Position numbers and translations under genes: made by a program. The notes under the pieces are model-generated. The model was not told the origin of the DNA and did not search any database. It worked only from the letters and a program-made list of their open reading frames with translations. From positions 186,001 to 250,000 of the forward strand of contig NZ_JANUGW010000005.1 of the NCBI RefSeq assembly GCF_024753285.1: a stretch of 64,000 bases of DNA, written 5' to 3'. Shown here piece after piece: positions 27,988 through 36,822 of the stretch (position 1 is its first letter; each line of letters opens with the position of its first letter). This DNA is from Massilia pinisoli (lineage in GTDB: Bacteria; Pseudomonadota; Gammaproteobacteria; Burkholderiales; Burkholderiaceae_D).

Positions 27988-29267
27988 ACGGTTTCCTTGC
28001 CGTAATTTTTTTCCACGTAATTCAGCACGATCGTCTTGAACTCATCCACGATCCGCTCGCCCCGCAGTGTAGCGACCTTTTGCCCATCCACAAAGACCGG
28101 CGCCGCCGGCGATTCGCCGGTGCCCGGCAACGAGATGCCGATGTTCGCGTGCTTCGATTCGCCCGGACCGTTCACGATGCAGCCCATGACGGCCACGTTC
28201 ATCGCTTCCACGCCCGGATACGTCTTCTTCCATTCCGGCATCTGCTCGCGCAGGAAGGTCTGGATGTTGTCCGCGAGTTCCTGGAACACGGTCGACGTCG
28301 TGCGGCCGCAGCCCGGGCACGCGATGACCATCGGCGTGAACTTGCGCAGGCCCATCGTCTGCAGGATTTCCTGGCCGACGACGACTTCCTTCGTGCGGTC
28401 GCCGCCCGGTTCCGGCGTCAGCGAGATGCGGATCGTGTCGCCGATGCCTTCCTGCAGCAGCACGGACAGCGCGGCCGTCGAGGCGACGATGCCTTTGCTG
28501 CCCATGCCCGCTTCCGTCAGGCCCAGGTGCAGCGCGTAGTCGCAGCGACGGCCCAGTTCGCGGTAGACGGCGATCAGGTCCTGCACGCCCGACACCTTGC
28601 ACGACAGGACGATTTTTTCACGCGCGAGGCCGATCTCTTCGGCGCGCTGGGCGTTCTCGATCGCCGACGTGATCAGCGCTTCGTACATGACGGACTGCGC
28701 GCTCCACGGCTGCGCGCGAGAAGCGTTCTCGTCCATGATGCGCGCCAGCAGCGCCTGGTCGAGGCTGCCCCAGTTGACGCCGATGCGCACGGGCTTGTCG
28801 TACTTGATCGCCGTCTCGATCATCTGGGCGAACTGGGTGTCGCGCTTGGCGCCCTGCCCCACATTGCCCGGATTGATGCGGTATTTCGACAGCGCCTGCG
28901 CGCACTCGGGGAAATCGCGCAGCAGCAGGTGGCCGTTGTAGTGGAAGTCGCCGACGAGGGGGACGTCGACGTCCATCTTGTCGAGCTGTTCGCGGATCGC
29001 CGGCACGGCGGCCGCCGCTTCCGGCGTGTTCACGGTGATGCGCACGATCTCGGAACCGGCGCGCGCCAGTTCCTTCACCTGGATCGCCGTACCGATCACG
29101 TCGGCCGTGTCCGTGTTCGTCATCGACTGCACGACGACGGGCGCATCGCCGCCGATCACGACCTTGCGCGCGCCGTGCTGCACGACCACGCCGCGGCTGG
29201 CGCGGCGCGACAGCGGGCCGGATCCGATCGGCTCGTTGGCGTTGTTCGAAAAAGTCATCTCTTCCAT
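27984..29267 (-). CDS. ispG: 4-hydroxy-3-methylbut-2-en-1-yl diphosphate synthase (flavodoxin), IspG/GcpE
   Basis: IspG is the [4Fe-4S] enzyme making HMBPP from MEcPP in the non-mevalonate isoprenoid pathway. The 427-residue protein shows the N-terminal TIM-barrel part ([20 protein letters not shown]) and the C-terminal cluster cysteines in [13 protein letters not shown] and [15 protein letters not shown]. It is seven bases downstream of rodZ. The stop codon TAG is part of a GTAGGGTGGACGG repeat arm, as in hflC. Confidence 0.97.
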   Translation of the reverse strand: MEEMTFSNNANEPIGSGPLSRRASRGVVVQHGARKVVIGGDAPVVVQSMTNTDTADVIGTAIQVKELARAGSEIVRITVNTPEAAAAVPAIREQLDKMDVDVPLVGDFHYNGHLLLRDFPECAQALSKYRINPGNVGQGAKRDTQFAQMIETAIKYDKPVRIGVNWGSLDQALLARIMDENASRAQPWSAQSVMYEALITSAIENAQRAEEIGLAREKIVLSCKVSGVQDLIAVYRELGRRCDYALHLGLTEAGMGSKGIVASTAALSVLLQEGIGDTIRISLTPEPGGDRTKEVVVGQEILQTMGLRKFTPMVIACPGCGRTTSTVFQELADNIQTFLREQMPEWKKTYPGVEAMNVAVMGCIVNGPGESKHANIGISLPGTGESPAAPVFVDGQKVATLRGERIVDEFKTIVLNYVEKNYGKETV

Positions 29268-29274
29268 TCCGTTG

Positions 29275-30312
29275 TTACTGCAGGTTCACGCGCGCCAGCG
29301 TCTTGCCCGGCACGGGCGGCAGCGCGACGGCATTGCCGCGCAGGGTGGCCGTCACGCCGGACGGATTGCCGACGACGACGCGCACGGGTTGCTCGACGTT
29401 GACCGTCTCCGTGCTGCCGCCCTTCACGAGGCGCGACAGCAGCGGCGCGCCGCCCTTCGCGGGACGCACTTCGATCCAGGAATCTTCGCGCACGTTCAGC
29501 ACGAGCGCGTTGGCGCCCGCGGGCGCACCTGCGGCCGGCGCGGCTGCGGCGGGCGCAGGTGCGACTGCGGCCGGCGCCTGCGTCACGGCCGGCGTGGCAG
29601 CCGGCGCGGGGATGGTCGTCGGCGGCGCACCCGTCGCCGTCGTGCCCGGCACGTTGACGACGGGGCCCGGTGCCGCATTGGTCGCGGGCGCGGCCGGCGC
29701 GGTGGCGCTGGCGCCCGGGCCCGGTACGGAAATCAGCGGCACGGACGGATTCTGCACGGGTTCGACGGTGGTGCCCGGGGTCTCCGTCACGACGCCGTTC
29801 GCGGCCGGCGGCGTCACGGCGGTCGTCGCTGCTTCGTTACGCTGGCTGCCCGGCACGAGGCCGAAGTGCCACGCGCCGGCAGCGGCTGCCGCGACGACGA
29901 CGATGCCGCCCGCGATCCAGCCCAGCGGCAGCGACGAGCGCTTGCCGTGGCTGGGGAAGCGCGACTCGGAGAACGAGGCCGGCGTCGGACGGCGGGTCGC
30001 CGTGACGGCGCTCGTGTCGGGCGCGGGTTCCGTCTCCATCGCGATCTGCGCCACGAGCGGCGCCGGATCGAGCTTCACCAGCTTGGCATAGGCCCGCACG
30101 AAGCCGCGGGTGACGGCGGGGCTGGGCAGCGAGGCGTAATCGCCCGCTTCCAATGCGATGACCTGGCGCACGGCCAGTTTCAACTGGTCGGCCACCTGTT
30201 CGACGGACCATCCCATCGCCTCGCGCTGGGCGGCCAGGGTCTGGCCAGGGACGCCATGCAAGGAAGGCGGATTATCGGGTGCCGCCGGCTGATCTGCACG
30301 CTCGGAAGTCAT
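29275..30312 (-). CDS. rodZ: RodZ-like cytoskeletal/cell shape protein
   Basis: RodZ links MreB to the membrane in rod-shaped cells. The 345-residue protein has an N-terminal HTH_25 domain (about 20-90: [20 protein letters not shown]), a TM helix (about 130-150), a long Ala/Pro/Thr-rich periplasmic linker and a C-terminal DUF4115 domain ([16 protein letters not shown]). The ATG at 30312 is chosen; an ATG at 30339 would overlap pilW. The order pilW-rodZ-ispG is conserved in proteobacteria. Confidence 0.92.
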   Translation of the reverse strand: MTSERADQPAAPDNPPSLHGVPGQTLAAQREAMGWSVEQVADQLKLAVRQVIALEAGDYASLPSPAVTRGFVRAYAKLVKLDPAPLVAQIAMETEPAPDTSAVTATRRPTPASFSESRFPSHGKRSSLPLGWIAGGIVVVAAAAAGAWHFGLVPGSQRNEAATTAVTPPAANGVVTETPGTTVEPVQNPSVPLISVPGPGASATAPAAPATNAAPGPVVNVPGTTATGAPPTTIPAPAATPAVTQAPAAVAPAPAAAAPAAGAPAGANALVLNVREDSWIEVRPAKGGAPLLSRLVKGGSTETVNVEQPVRVVVGNPSGVTATLRGNAVALPPVPGKTLARVNLQ

Positions 30313-30322
30313 TGTCGTTGTC

Positions 30323-31134
30323 TCACTCACTAAATGCACCGCGCTCGAAGGCCGCGTACTCGGGCGAACCGGGGAAGCGCTTGCGCAGCTGCGCGGCCAG
30401 CGACGCTTCCGTGCTCCGGTCGCCGACCATGTGCTTGACCCGGATGGCCAGCCACAGCACGTCGGCCGACAGCGTATCGAGCTTCGCTGTCTCCGTCAGG
30501 CGGTTAATGAAAAACCCGGCGCGGGAATAATCGCGCCGCTCGAAATACACCCGGGCCAGGCCGGCGCTCGTCGCCGGCTGATCGGGATCGTAACGCAGGG
30601 CGTCGAGCAGATAGCGCTCGGCCGCGTCGGCATTCTTCATCTTCAGGCTGCAATTGCCTGCATTGATCATGGCTTTGACCGGCGTCGCATAATTCGGATT
30701 CTTCAGCGCCGCGTCGAAATACGCCATCGCGTCGCGCGGCTTGCCGCCGGCGCCGCACAGGAACAGCCCGTAGTTGTTGGCCAGGTCGGGATTGCGCGGC
30801 GCGAGGCGCAGCGCGTGCCGGTAGTTTTCGTCGGCGAGCACATTCTCGCCCATCGCCGTGTAGATCAGCGCGCGCACGCCGTACGCGTCCGCGTACTCGG
30901 GGTTGGCGACGATGGCCTGCTTCACCTCGTCCAGCGCGACGTCGTACTTCCCGTCCTGGTAATAGCCCACCGCCAGTTGCAGGCGGATCTGGGCGCGCTT
31001 TTCCGCGGCCGTCTGGTCGGACAGCGTCTTGAGCTCATGCGACTCGCCTTCCAGGCCGCCGTTCGTGCCGGCGCAGGCCGACAGCAGCAGCGGGATGGCG
31101 AGCGCGCAGGCGAGGCGTCCGGGCAGCCGCGGCA

Positions 31135-31135
<1 letters not shown>
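30323..31135 (-). CDS. pilW: Type IV pilus biogenesis/stability lipoprotein PilW (PilF)
   Basis: This outer-membrane lipoprotein pilots PilQ secretin assembly. The 270-residue protein has a lipobox LLSA-C at Cys21 followed by about six TPR units (for example LAVGYYQDGKYDVALDEVKQ, NYGLFLCGAGGKPRDAMAYF, AGLARVYFERRDYSRAGFF). The ATG at 31135 overlaps the rlmN stop codon (TGATG), implying coupling. Position between rlmN and rodZ matches other proteobacteria. Confidence 0.95.
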
Positions 31136-32304
<1,169 letters not shown>

Positions 32305-32436
32305 GATTGAATCCTGTGCCTTCAAAATAAGTCCCGCCCGCCGGGCTCTTCGAGCATGGGCGAGCGGGTTATTGCATATGTTAAACCGACCTCTGGCCGG
32401 CCAACACAAATAATTGCTACAAAAAATAAACTGCGA

Positions 32437-32862
32437 TTAACGCGAGTAGACGTTCAGTGCCGGGAAGTAGTAAGCGATCTCGACAGCGGCCGTCTCGGCA
32501 GCGTCCGAACCGTGCACGGCGTTGGCGTCGATCGAATCGGCGAAGTCGGCGCGGATGGTGCCCTTGTCGGCCTTCTTCGGATCGGTTGCGCCCATCAGTT
32601 CGCGGTTCTTGGCAATCGCGCCTTCGCCTTCCAGCACCTGGATCATGACCGGACCCGAGATCATGAAGTCGACCAGATCCTTGAAGAACGGACGCTCTTT
32701 GTGGACGGCGTAGAAACCTTCGGCTTCGGCGCGCGACAGCTGGGCCATACGGGCAGCGACGATCTTCAGGCCTGCGCCTTCGAAACGGCTGTAGATTTGG
32801 CCGATCACGTTTTTAGCGACTGCGTCAGGTTTGATGATCGACAGGGTGCGTTCGATTGCCAT
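32437..32862 (-). CDS. ndk: Nucleoside diphosphate kinase
   Basis: Ndk equilibrates nucleoside triphosphate pools by a phospho-histidine ping-pong mechanism. The 141-residue protein is canonical: [12 protein letters not shown] at the N-terminus and the active-site His117 in [14 protein letters not shown] eight bases before the ATG and a plausible promoter lie upstream. It is divergent from the BI-1-like gene. Confidence 0.98.
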   Translation of the reverse strand: MAIERTLSIIKPDAVAKNVIGQIYSRFEGAGLKIVAARMAQLSRAEAEGFYAVHKERPFFKDLVDFMISGPVMIQVLEGEGAIAKNRELMGATDPKKADKGTIRADFADSIDANAVHGSDAAETAAVEIAYYFPALNVYSR

Positions 32863-32887
32863 TTAAAAACTCCAATAAAAAGAAAGG

Positions 32888-32916
32888 TTTAAATCGAGAT
32901 TTGGGAACTCAATCAA
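32888..32916 (-). promoter_or_regulatory. Candidate ndk promoter
   Basis: On the minus strand TTGATT (32916-32911) and TTTAAA (32893-32888) are spaced by 17 bases, 26 bases before the ndk start. Each hexamer matches the consensus at four of six bases, so this is only a reasonable candidate. Confidence 0.35.
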
Positions 32917-33087
32917 CCTTCTATTTTACCATACATCCGTCATCCTACCCATATTGCGCCGCCCGCGCCCCGGATGTTAGAGTGACATCAGTCAGACCTC
33001 GTCCATACGGTCGCGTGCGCCGGCACTTATGCAGGGCTTAAATCTTGCGGTTCCGACAGCCCACGGCCTGTTGAAGACGGGTCCCAT

Positions 33088-33099
33088 CCCCATATGGGG
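33088..33099. promoter_or_regulatory. 12-bp perfect palindrome in the BI-1 gene leader
   Basis: CCCCATATGGGG is a perfect palindrome ending 30 bases before the BI-1-like start codon. It could be a dimeric regulator site or a small hairpin in the leader. The rest of the 267-bp ndk/BI-1 gap shows no further structure. Confidence 0.3.
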
Positions 33100-33129
33100 T
33101 GCAAAGCGATTTCTTCCAACGGAGGCATT

Positions 33130-33813
33130 ATGATTCCCAGCCTGCAGAAAACCTACGACGTGTCGGCCATCCAGGCCTCGCGTCACCGCGTGCTGCGCAA
33201 CACTTACTGGTTGCTCGCACTGTCCATGATCCCGACCGTGTTCGGCGCCTACATCGGCCTGCAGATGGCGCTGCCGATCTTCGCCGGCGGCATGGGCGTC
33301 CTGCTGTTCTTCGCCATCGCGTTCGGCTTCATCTTCGCGATCGAGAGGACGAAGAACTCGGCGGCCGGCGTGCCGATCCTGCTCGGGTTCACGTTCTTCA
33401 TGGGCCTGTGGCTGACGCCGCTGCTGCGCTACACCTTGCACTTCTCCAACGGCGGCACCCTGATCATGACGGCGTTCGCCGGCACCGCGGTCGTGTTCGC
33501 CACGATGGCGACGATCGCCACCGTGTCCAAGCGCGATTTCTCGGGCATGGGCAGCTGGCTGTTCGCCGGCGCCATGGTCGTGATCGTGGCCGCCTTCGCC
33601 AACATCTTCCTGCACCTGCCGGCGCTGATGCTCGCGGTGTCGGTGCTGGCGATGGTGATCTTCTCCGCGTTCATCCTGTTCGACGTGAACCGCATCGTGA
33701 ACGGCGGCGAGACGAACTACATCAGCGCCACGCTGGCCATCTACCTGGACATCTACAACGTGTTCACGAGCATGCTGCAGCTGCTGGGCGTCGGGTTCGG
33801 CAACCGCGACTGA
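33130..33813 (+). CDS. Bax inhibitor-1/YccA family membrane protein
   Basis: The 227-residue protein starts at the ATG at 33130, directly after GGAGG, and has seven hydrophobic helices typical of the BI-1 (LifeGuard/TMBIM) fold, with the family end motif YLDIYNVFTSMLQLLG. YccA in E. coli is a substrate and inhibitor of FtsH; other members are pH-sensitive calcium leaks. Which role applies here is not determined, though hflKC in the same window makes an FtsH link plausible. An intrinsic terminator follows. Confidence 0.93.
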   Translation: MIPSLQKTYDVSAIQASRHRVLRNTYWLLALSMIPTVFGAYIGLQMALPIFAGGMGVLLFFAIAFGFIFAIERTKNSAAGVPILLGFTFFMGLWLTPLLRYTLHFSNGGTLIMTAFAGTAVVFATMATIATVSKRDFSGMGSWLFAGAMVVIVAAFANIFLHLPALMLAVSVLAMVIFSAFILFDVNRIVNGGETNYISATLAIYLDIYNVFTSMLQLLGVGFGNRD

Positions 33814-33837
33814 TTCCCTGCTTGCCTGATGCATCGG

Positions 33838-33864
33838 AGCCGGCCCGCGTGGCCGGCTTTTTTT
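33838..33864 (+). terminator. Intrinsic terminator of the BI-1-like gene
   Basis: AGCCGGCC / GGCCGGCT forms an 8-bp GC-rich stem with a 5-base loop followed by a run of T, 24 bases past the stop codon. Confidence 0.92.
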
Positions 33865-33882
33865 CGCGGTCACGCATGCATA

Positions 33883-33952
33883 CGCGTGGGCACAGGGGTG
33901 TGCCCACCCTACGAGTGACGCTGTCGTAGGGTGGGCACCCCGAGCCCATGCG
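33883..33952. repeat. REP-like composite element, GGGCAC subfamily (copy E)
   Basis: The core is GTGCCCACCCTACGA (33900-33914) and its exact reverse complement (33924-33938) around a 9-base loop, flanked by GCGTGGGCAC-type and CCCATGCG-type ends. Orientation of the arms is inside-out relative to copy A. It lies between the BI-1 terminator and the promoter of the DUF2946-like gene. Confidence 0.85.
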
Positions 33953-33978
33953 AACAGCGGCGTCGACGAAAAGTCCGA

Positions 33979-34008
33979 TTGGCAGAATTGAACGGGCCTG
34001 CGTACAAT
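33979..34008 (+). promoter_or_regulatory. Candidate promoter for the DUF2946-like/TonB receptor pair
   Basis: TTGGCA (33979-33984) and TACAAT (34003-34008) are separated by 18 bases and lie 29 bases before the ATG at 34038. Fur- or Zur-like inverted repeats were looked for around it and none was evident. Confidence 0.5.
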
Positions 34009-34037
34009 ATCCGTTCGCCGTCGATTCCGCCTCCCCA

Positions 34038-34391
34038 ATGCCCCGTAGCCTGGTCCATGTGTTGCTGTCGCTGTTGCTGCTCGTATCGCAGCAATTGTCG
34101 CTCGGCCACGGCTATACGCACTGGGCCGAGGTCGACGAGGCGCTCGTCCAGCAAGCGGCCGCCGGCGCCGACGAAGCCGACGACAACAGCGGCAAGCTGC
34201 CGAAGCCGGCCCTGCACGACCTGTGCGGCCAGTGCGCGGCCAGCGCCCAGATCGCCTTCGCGCTGCCGACGACGCTGCGCCGGTTCGTCCCGGCCGAGCT
34301 GGCCTACGCCGCGCCGGTCGTCCGTGCCACCCCGGGCATCTGCCTGCTCGAGGCCTGCCCGTTCCAGTCGCGCGCCCCACCCCAGGCCTGA
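34038..34391 (+). CDS. Small exported DUF2946-like protein
   Basis: The 117-residue protein starts at the ATG at 34038 with a clear signal peptide (MPRSLVHVLLSLLLLVSQQL...). It then has an acidic segment and the motif HDLCGQCAASAQ (His60, Cys63, Cys66) before a Pro/Arg-rich end (SRAPPQA). This layout matches DUF2946-type proteins found beside TonB-dependent receptors; function is unknown, and the His/Cys motif hints at metal handling. A longer frame from 33948 begins inside the repeat and lacks support. It lies 82 bp before the receptor gene. Confidence 0.7.
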   Translation: MPRSLVHVLLSLLLLVSQQLSLGHGYTHWAEVDEALVQQAAAGADEADDNSGKLPKPALHDLCGQCAASAQIAFALPTTLRRFVPAELAYAAPVVRATPGICLLEACPFQSRAPPQA

Positions 34392-34407
34392 ATAACGTCC
34401 CGTTTTT

Positions 34408-34440
34408 CCCGCACCGCCCGGCGCGTCCCGGCGGTGCGGG
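34408..34440. other. Long GC hairpin between the DUF2946-like gene and the receptor
   Basis: CCCGCACCGCC and GGCGGTGCGGG form a perfect 11-bp stem with an 11-base loop, 33 bases upstream of the receptor start codon. No T-tract follows on either strand, so it is not a classical terminator; it may be an RNA processing or translation-control structure between two co-transcribed genes. Confidence 0.55.
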
Positions 34441-34473
34441 CCGTTATCCATTCGCTTGAGGTTTTACACAGTC

Positions 34474-36477
34474 ATGAACATCGAACATACGCTGCTCGCC
34501 AGCGCGCTCCTGCTCGCCTTCCACCCGGCCGTCCGCGCCGCCGACGACCAGCAGACCATCAATGAAGGCAAGGTCCAGCAAGTCGTGGTGACCGCCAGCC
34601 CGCTGCGCAACGGCGAAGGCGACCAGATCCTGACCCCGGCCAAGGTGCTCGCGGGCGACGAACTGCGCGACAAGGTCGGCAACTCGCTGGGCGAGACGCT
34701 GCAGAACGAACTGGGCGTGTCATCGTCCGCCTTCGGCGCCGGCGCGTCGCGCCCCATCATCCGCGGCATGGAAGGCTCGCGCGTAAAAATGCTGGAAAAC
34801 GGCATGGCGACGTCGGACGTGTCCGGCCTGTCGAACGACCACGCCGTCGCATCGGAAGGCGCCGTCGCGCGCCAGATCGAAATCTTGCGCGGCCCCGCCG
34901 CCCTGCTGTACGGCTCGGGCGCCATCGGCGGCCTCGTCAACGTCGTCAACGAGCGCATCCCGACGGCGCTGGAGCCAAAGCCGACGGGCCAGATCGAGAC
35001 GCGCTACAGCTCCGTCGACGACGGCAAGAATCTTTCCGGCACACTGGACGGTGCGGTCGGCAAGCTCGGCCTGCACCTCGACGCCAATCTGCGCAACACG
35101 GACGATTACCAGATCCCCGGCGACCGCGTGCTGAACGACCCGTCGTCCGCCATGCACCGTCTGCCCAACAGCGACACGCGCGAACGCAACGTCGGCGTGG
35201 GCGGCTCGTATGTCGACGACTGGGGCTATGCGGGCCTGTCGGTGTCGCACCTGACGAATTTCTACGGCATTCCGACGAATGCCGGGTCGCACATCGACCA
35301 GCGCCAGAACCGCTACGACTTCGACAGCGTCGTCAAAAACCCGCTGGCCGGCTTCGAGAGCGCGCGCGTGAAGGCCGGCTATACCGACTACCACCACGCC
35401 GAACTGGACGACGGCGTGCCGGCGACGCTGTTCTCGAACAAGTCGTTCGAGTCGCGCATCGAACTGACGCACAAGCCGCTGACGAGCCTCGGCCTGCACG
35501 GCACGGTCGGCGTCCAGACGGAAAACACGCATTTCTCGGCGCTGAGCGCGGCAGGCGGCCCCGACACGGTGCCCGTCACCCACTCCACGACGCAGGCCGC
35601 CTTCCTCGTCGAGGAGTGGAAACAGGGTCCGCTGCGCTGGAACGCCGGCGTGCGCTACGAAAACGTCGACCGCAAGCCCGTCTCGAACCGCGAGCGCACG
35701 TTCGACCTCGGTTCCGGCTCGATCGGCGCGCTGTGGCCGTTCACGCAGGGTTATTCCTTCGGCACCACGCTGTCGTACGCCCAGCGCGCGCCGGGGACGG
35801 AGGAGCTGTACTCGGGCGGCCCGCACGACGCCACGCTGACGTTCGACGTCGGCGACCCGGACCTGCACAAGGAAATCTCGCGCAACGTCGAGCTGTCGCT
35901 GCAAAAGACGAGCGGCCTGCTGCGCTGGCGCGTGAACGCCTACCGCAACAACGTCAACAACTTCATCTACGGCCATGTCACGGACGCGATGTTCGACGAG
36001 GACGGCAACCCGGGCGGCGACTTCCGCCAGCGCCTGTTCCAGCAGGCCAAGGCGCACGTCCAGGGCGCGGAAGCCGAAATGACGTGGAATCAGATCGGCA
36101 TGGGCTGGAACGGCCGCGTGTTCGCCGACACGTCGCGCGGCTACCTCGACGACGCCGGCAACCTGCCGCTGCAGCCGGCCGACCGCGTCGGCGCCTCGAT
36201 CGGCTACCGCCAGCCGCACTGGCGCACCGGCCTCGAGTGGACGCACGCCCGCGGCCAGGAACGTCTGGCCGCGTTCGAGACGTCGCCCACGCCGGCCTAC
36301 AATCTCGTCGATGCCAACCTGTCGTACACGCAAAAGCTCGAGAGCATGGACCTCACGTATTTCCTCACGGCTAAAAACCTGCTGAATGAGGATATCCGGC
36401 TGTCGACGTCGCTGCTGAAGGATATTGCCCCGCTGCCGGGGCGGAACATCACGTTCGGGGTGCGTGCCAAATTCTGA
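34474..36477 (+). CDS. TonB-dependent outer membrane receptor (ZnuD-like metal receptor candidate)
   Basis: The 667-residue protein starts at the ATG at 34474 with a signal peptide ending near VRAAD. It contains a TonB-box-like QQVVVTASPL, a plug domain (RPIIRGMEGSRVKMLENGM, LSNDHAVASE, EILRGPAALLYGSGAIGG) and a 22-strand barrel ending in Phe (GVRAKF). The plug motif and GGPHDATLTFDVGDPDLHKE resemble the ZnuD-type zinc/haem receptors, so a metal ligand is favoured, but this is inference. It follows the DUF2946-like gene and probably shares its promoter. Confidence 0.87.
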   Translation: MNIEHTLLASALLLAFHPAVRAADDQQTINEGKVQQVVVTASPLRNGEGDQILTPAKVLAGDELRDKVGNSLGETLQNELGVSSSAFGAGASRPIIRGMEGSRVKMLENGMATSDVSGLSNDHAVASEGAVARQIEILRGPAALLYGSGAIGGLVNVVNERIPTALEPKPTGQIETRYSSVDDGKNLSGTLDGAVGKLGLHLDANLRNTDDYQIPGDRVLNDPSSAMHRLPNSDTRERNVGVGGSYVDDWGYAGLSVSHLTNFYGIPTNAGSHIDQRQNRYDFDSVVKNPLAGFESARVKAGYTDYHHAELDDGVPATLFSNKSFESRIELTHKPLTSLGLHGTVGVQTENTHFSALSAAGGPDTVPVTHSTTQAAFLVEEWKQGPLRWNAGVRYENVDRKPVSNRERTFDLGSGSIGALWPFTQGYSFGTTLSYAQRAPGTEELYSGGPHDATLTFDVGDPDLHKEISRNVELSLQKTSGLLRWRVNAYRNNVNNFIYGHVTDAMFDEDGNPGGDFRQRLFQQAKAHVQGAEAEMTWNQIGMGWNGRVFADTSRGYLDDAGNLPLQPADRVGASIGYRQPHWRTGLEWTHARGQERLAAFETSPTPAYNLVDANLSYTQKLESMDLTYFLTAKNLLNEDIRLSTSLLKDIAPLPGRNITFGVRAKF

Positions 36478-36822
36478 TGGCGCGTCGATGGTGGGCACGG
36501 GGTGCCTACGCCGGCCGCGCCCACCCTACGTGACTGCCGTAGGGTGGGCGGCCTCCGCCCACCATTGCGTCACCACCGGCGCGTGACGTATTGGCGTCCC
36601 GTGCGCCACGTTGTCACCGCCGTCGTTATAGTATTGCCATCGAACCCAATCCCTTCGGCATCAGCATCACGCGTCTTGCCGCCTCATTTGGTCCTTTGGA
36701 GACATTTTGTTCCCCAGGTATCAATGGACCTTCTCGCGCGGAAAATGTATTTTTTTTCACAGCTGTTCCAGCTTATGCATTTGCGCATAGAATGACCGCT
36801 TTCGGACTCGGAAGCGATCAGT
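36478..36822. other. 345-bp intergenic region before the soluble hybrid kinase
   Basis: The first 90 bases contain repeat copy F. The remainder becomes AT-rich toward the kinase gene and includes TATAGT near 36626 without a matching -35. GGAAG lies nine bases before the kinase ATG. No small gene or RNA could be supported. Confidence 0.6.
36487..36567. repeat. REP-like composite element (copy F, variant arms)
   Basis: CGCCCACCCTACG (36518-36530) and CGTAGGGTGGGCG (36538-36550) form a perfect 13-bp stem, and a second hairpin GGTGGGCGG / CCGCCCACC follows. The arms vary from the GGGCAC type at the distal positions. It lies just past the TonB receptor stop codon. Confidence 0.83.

Noticed and set aside
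34408-34440. Intrinsic terminator between the DUF2946-like gene and the receptor
   Set aside because: The stem is strong but no T-tract follows on either strand, so it is listed only as a hairpin of unknown role.
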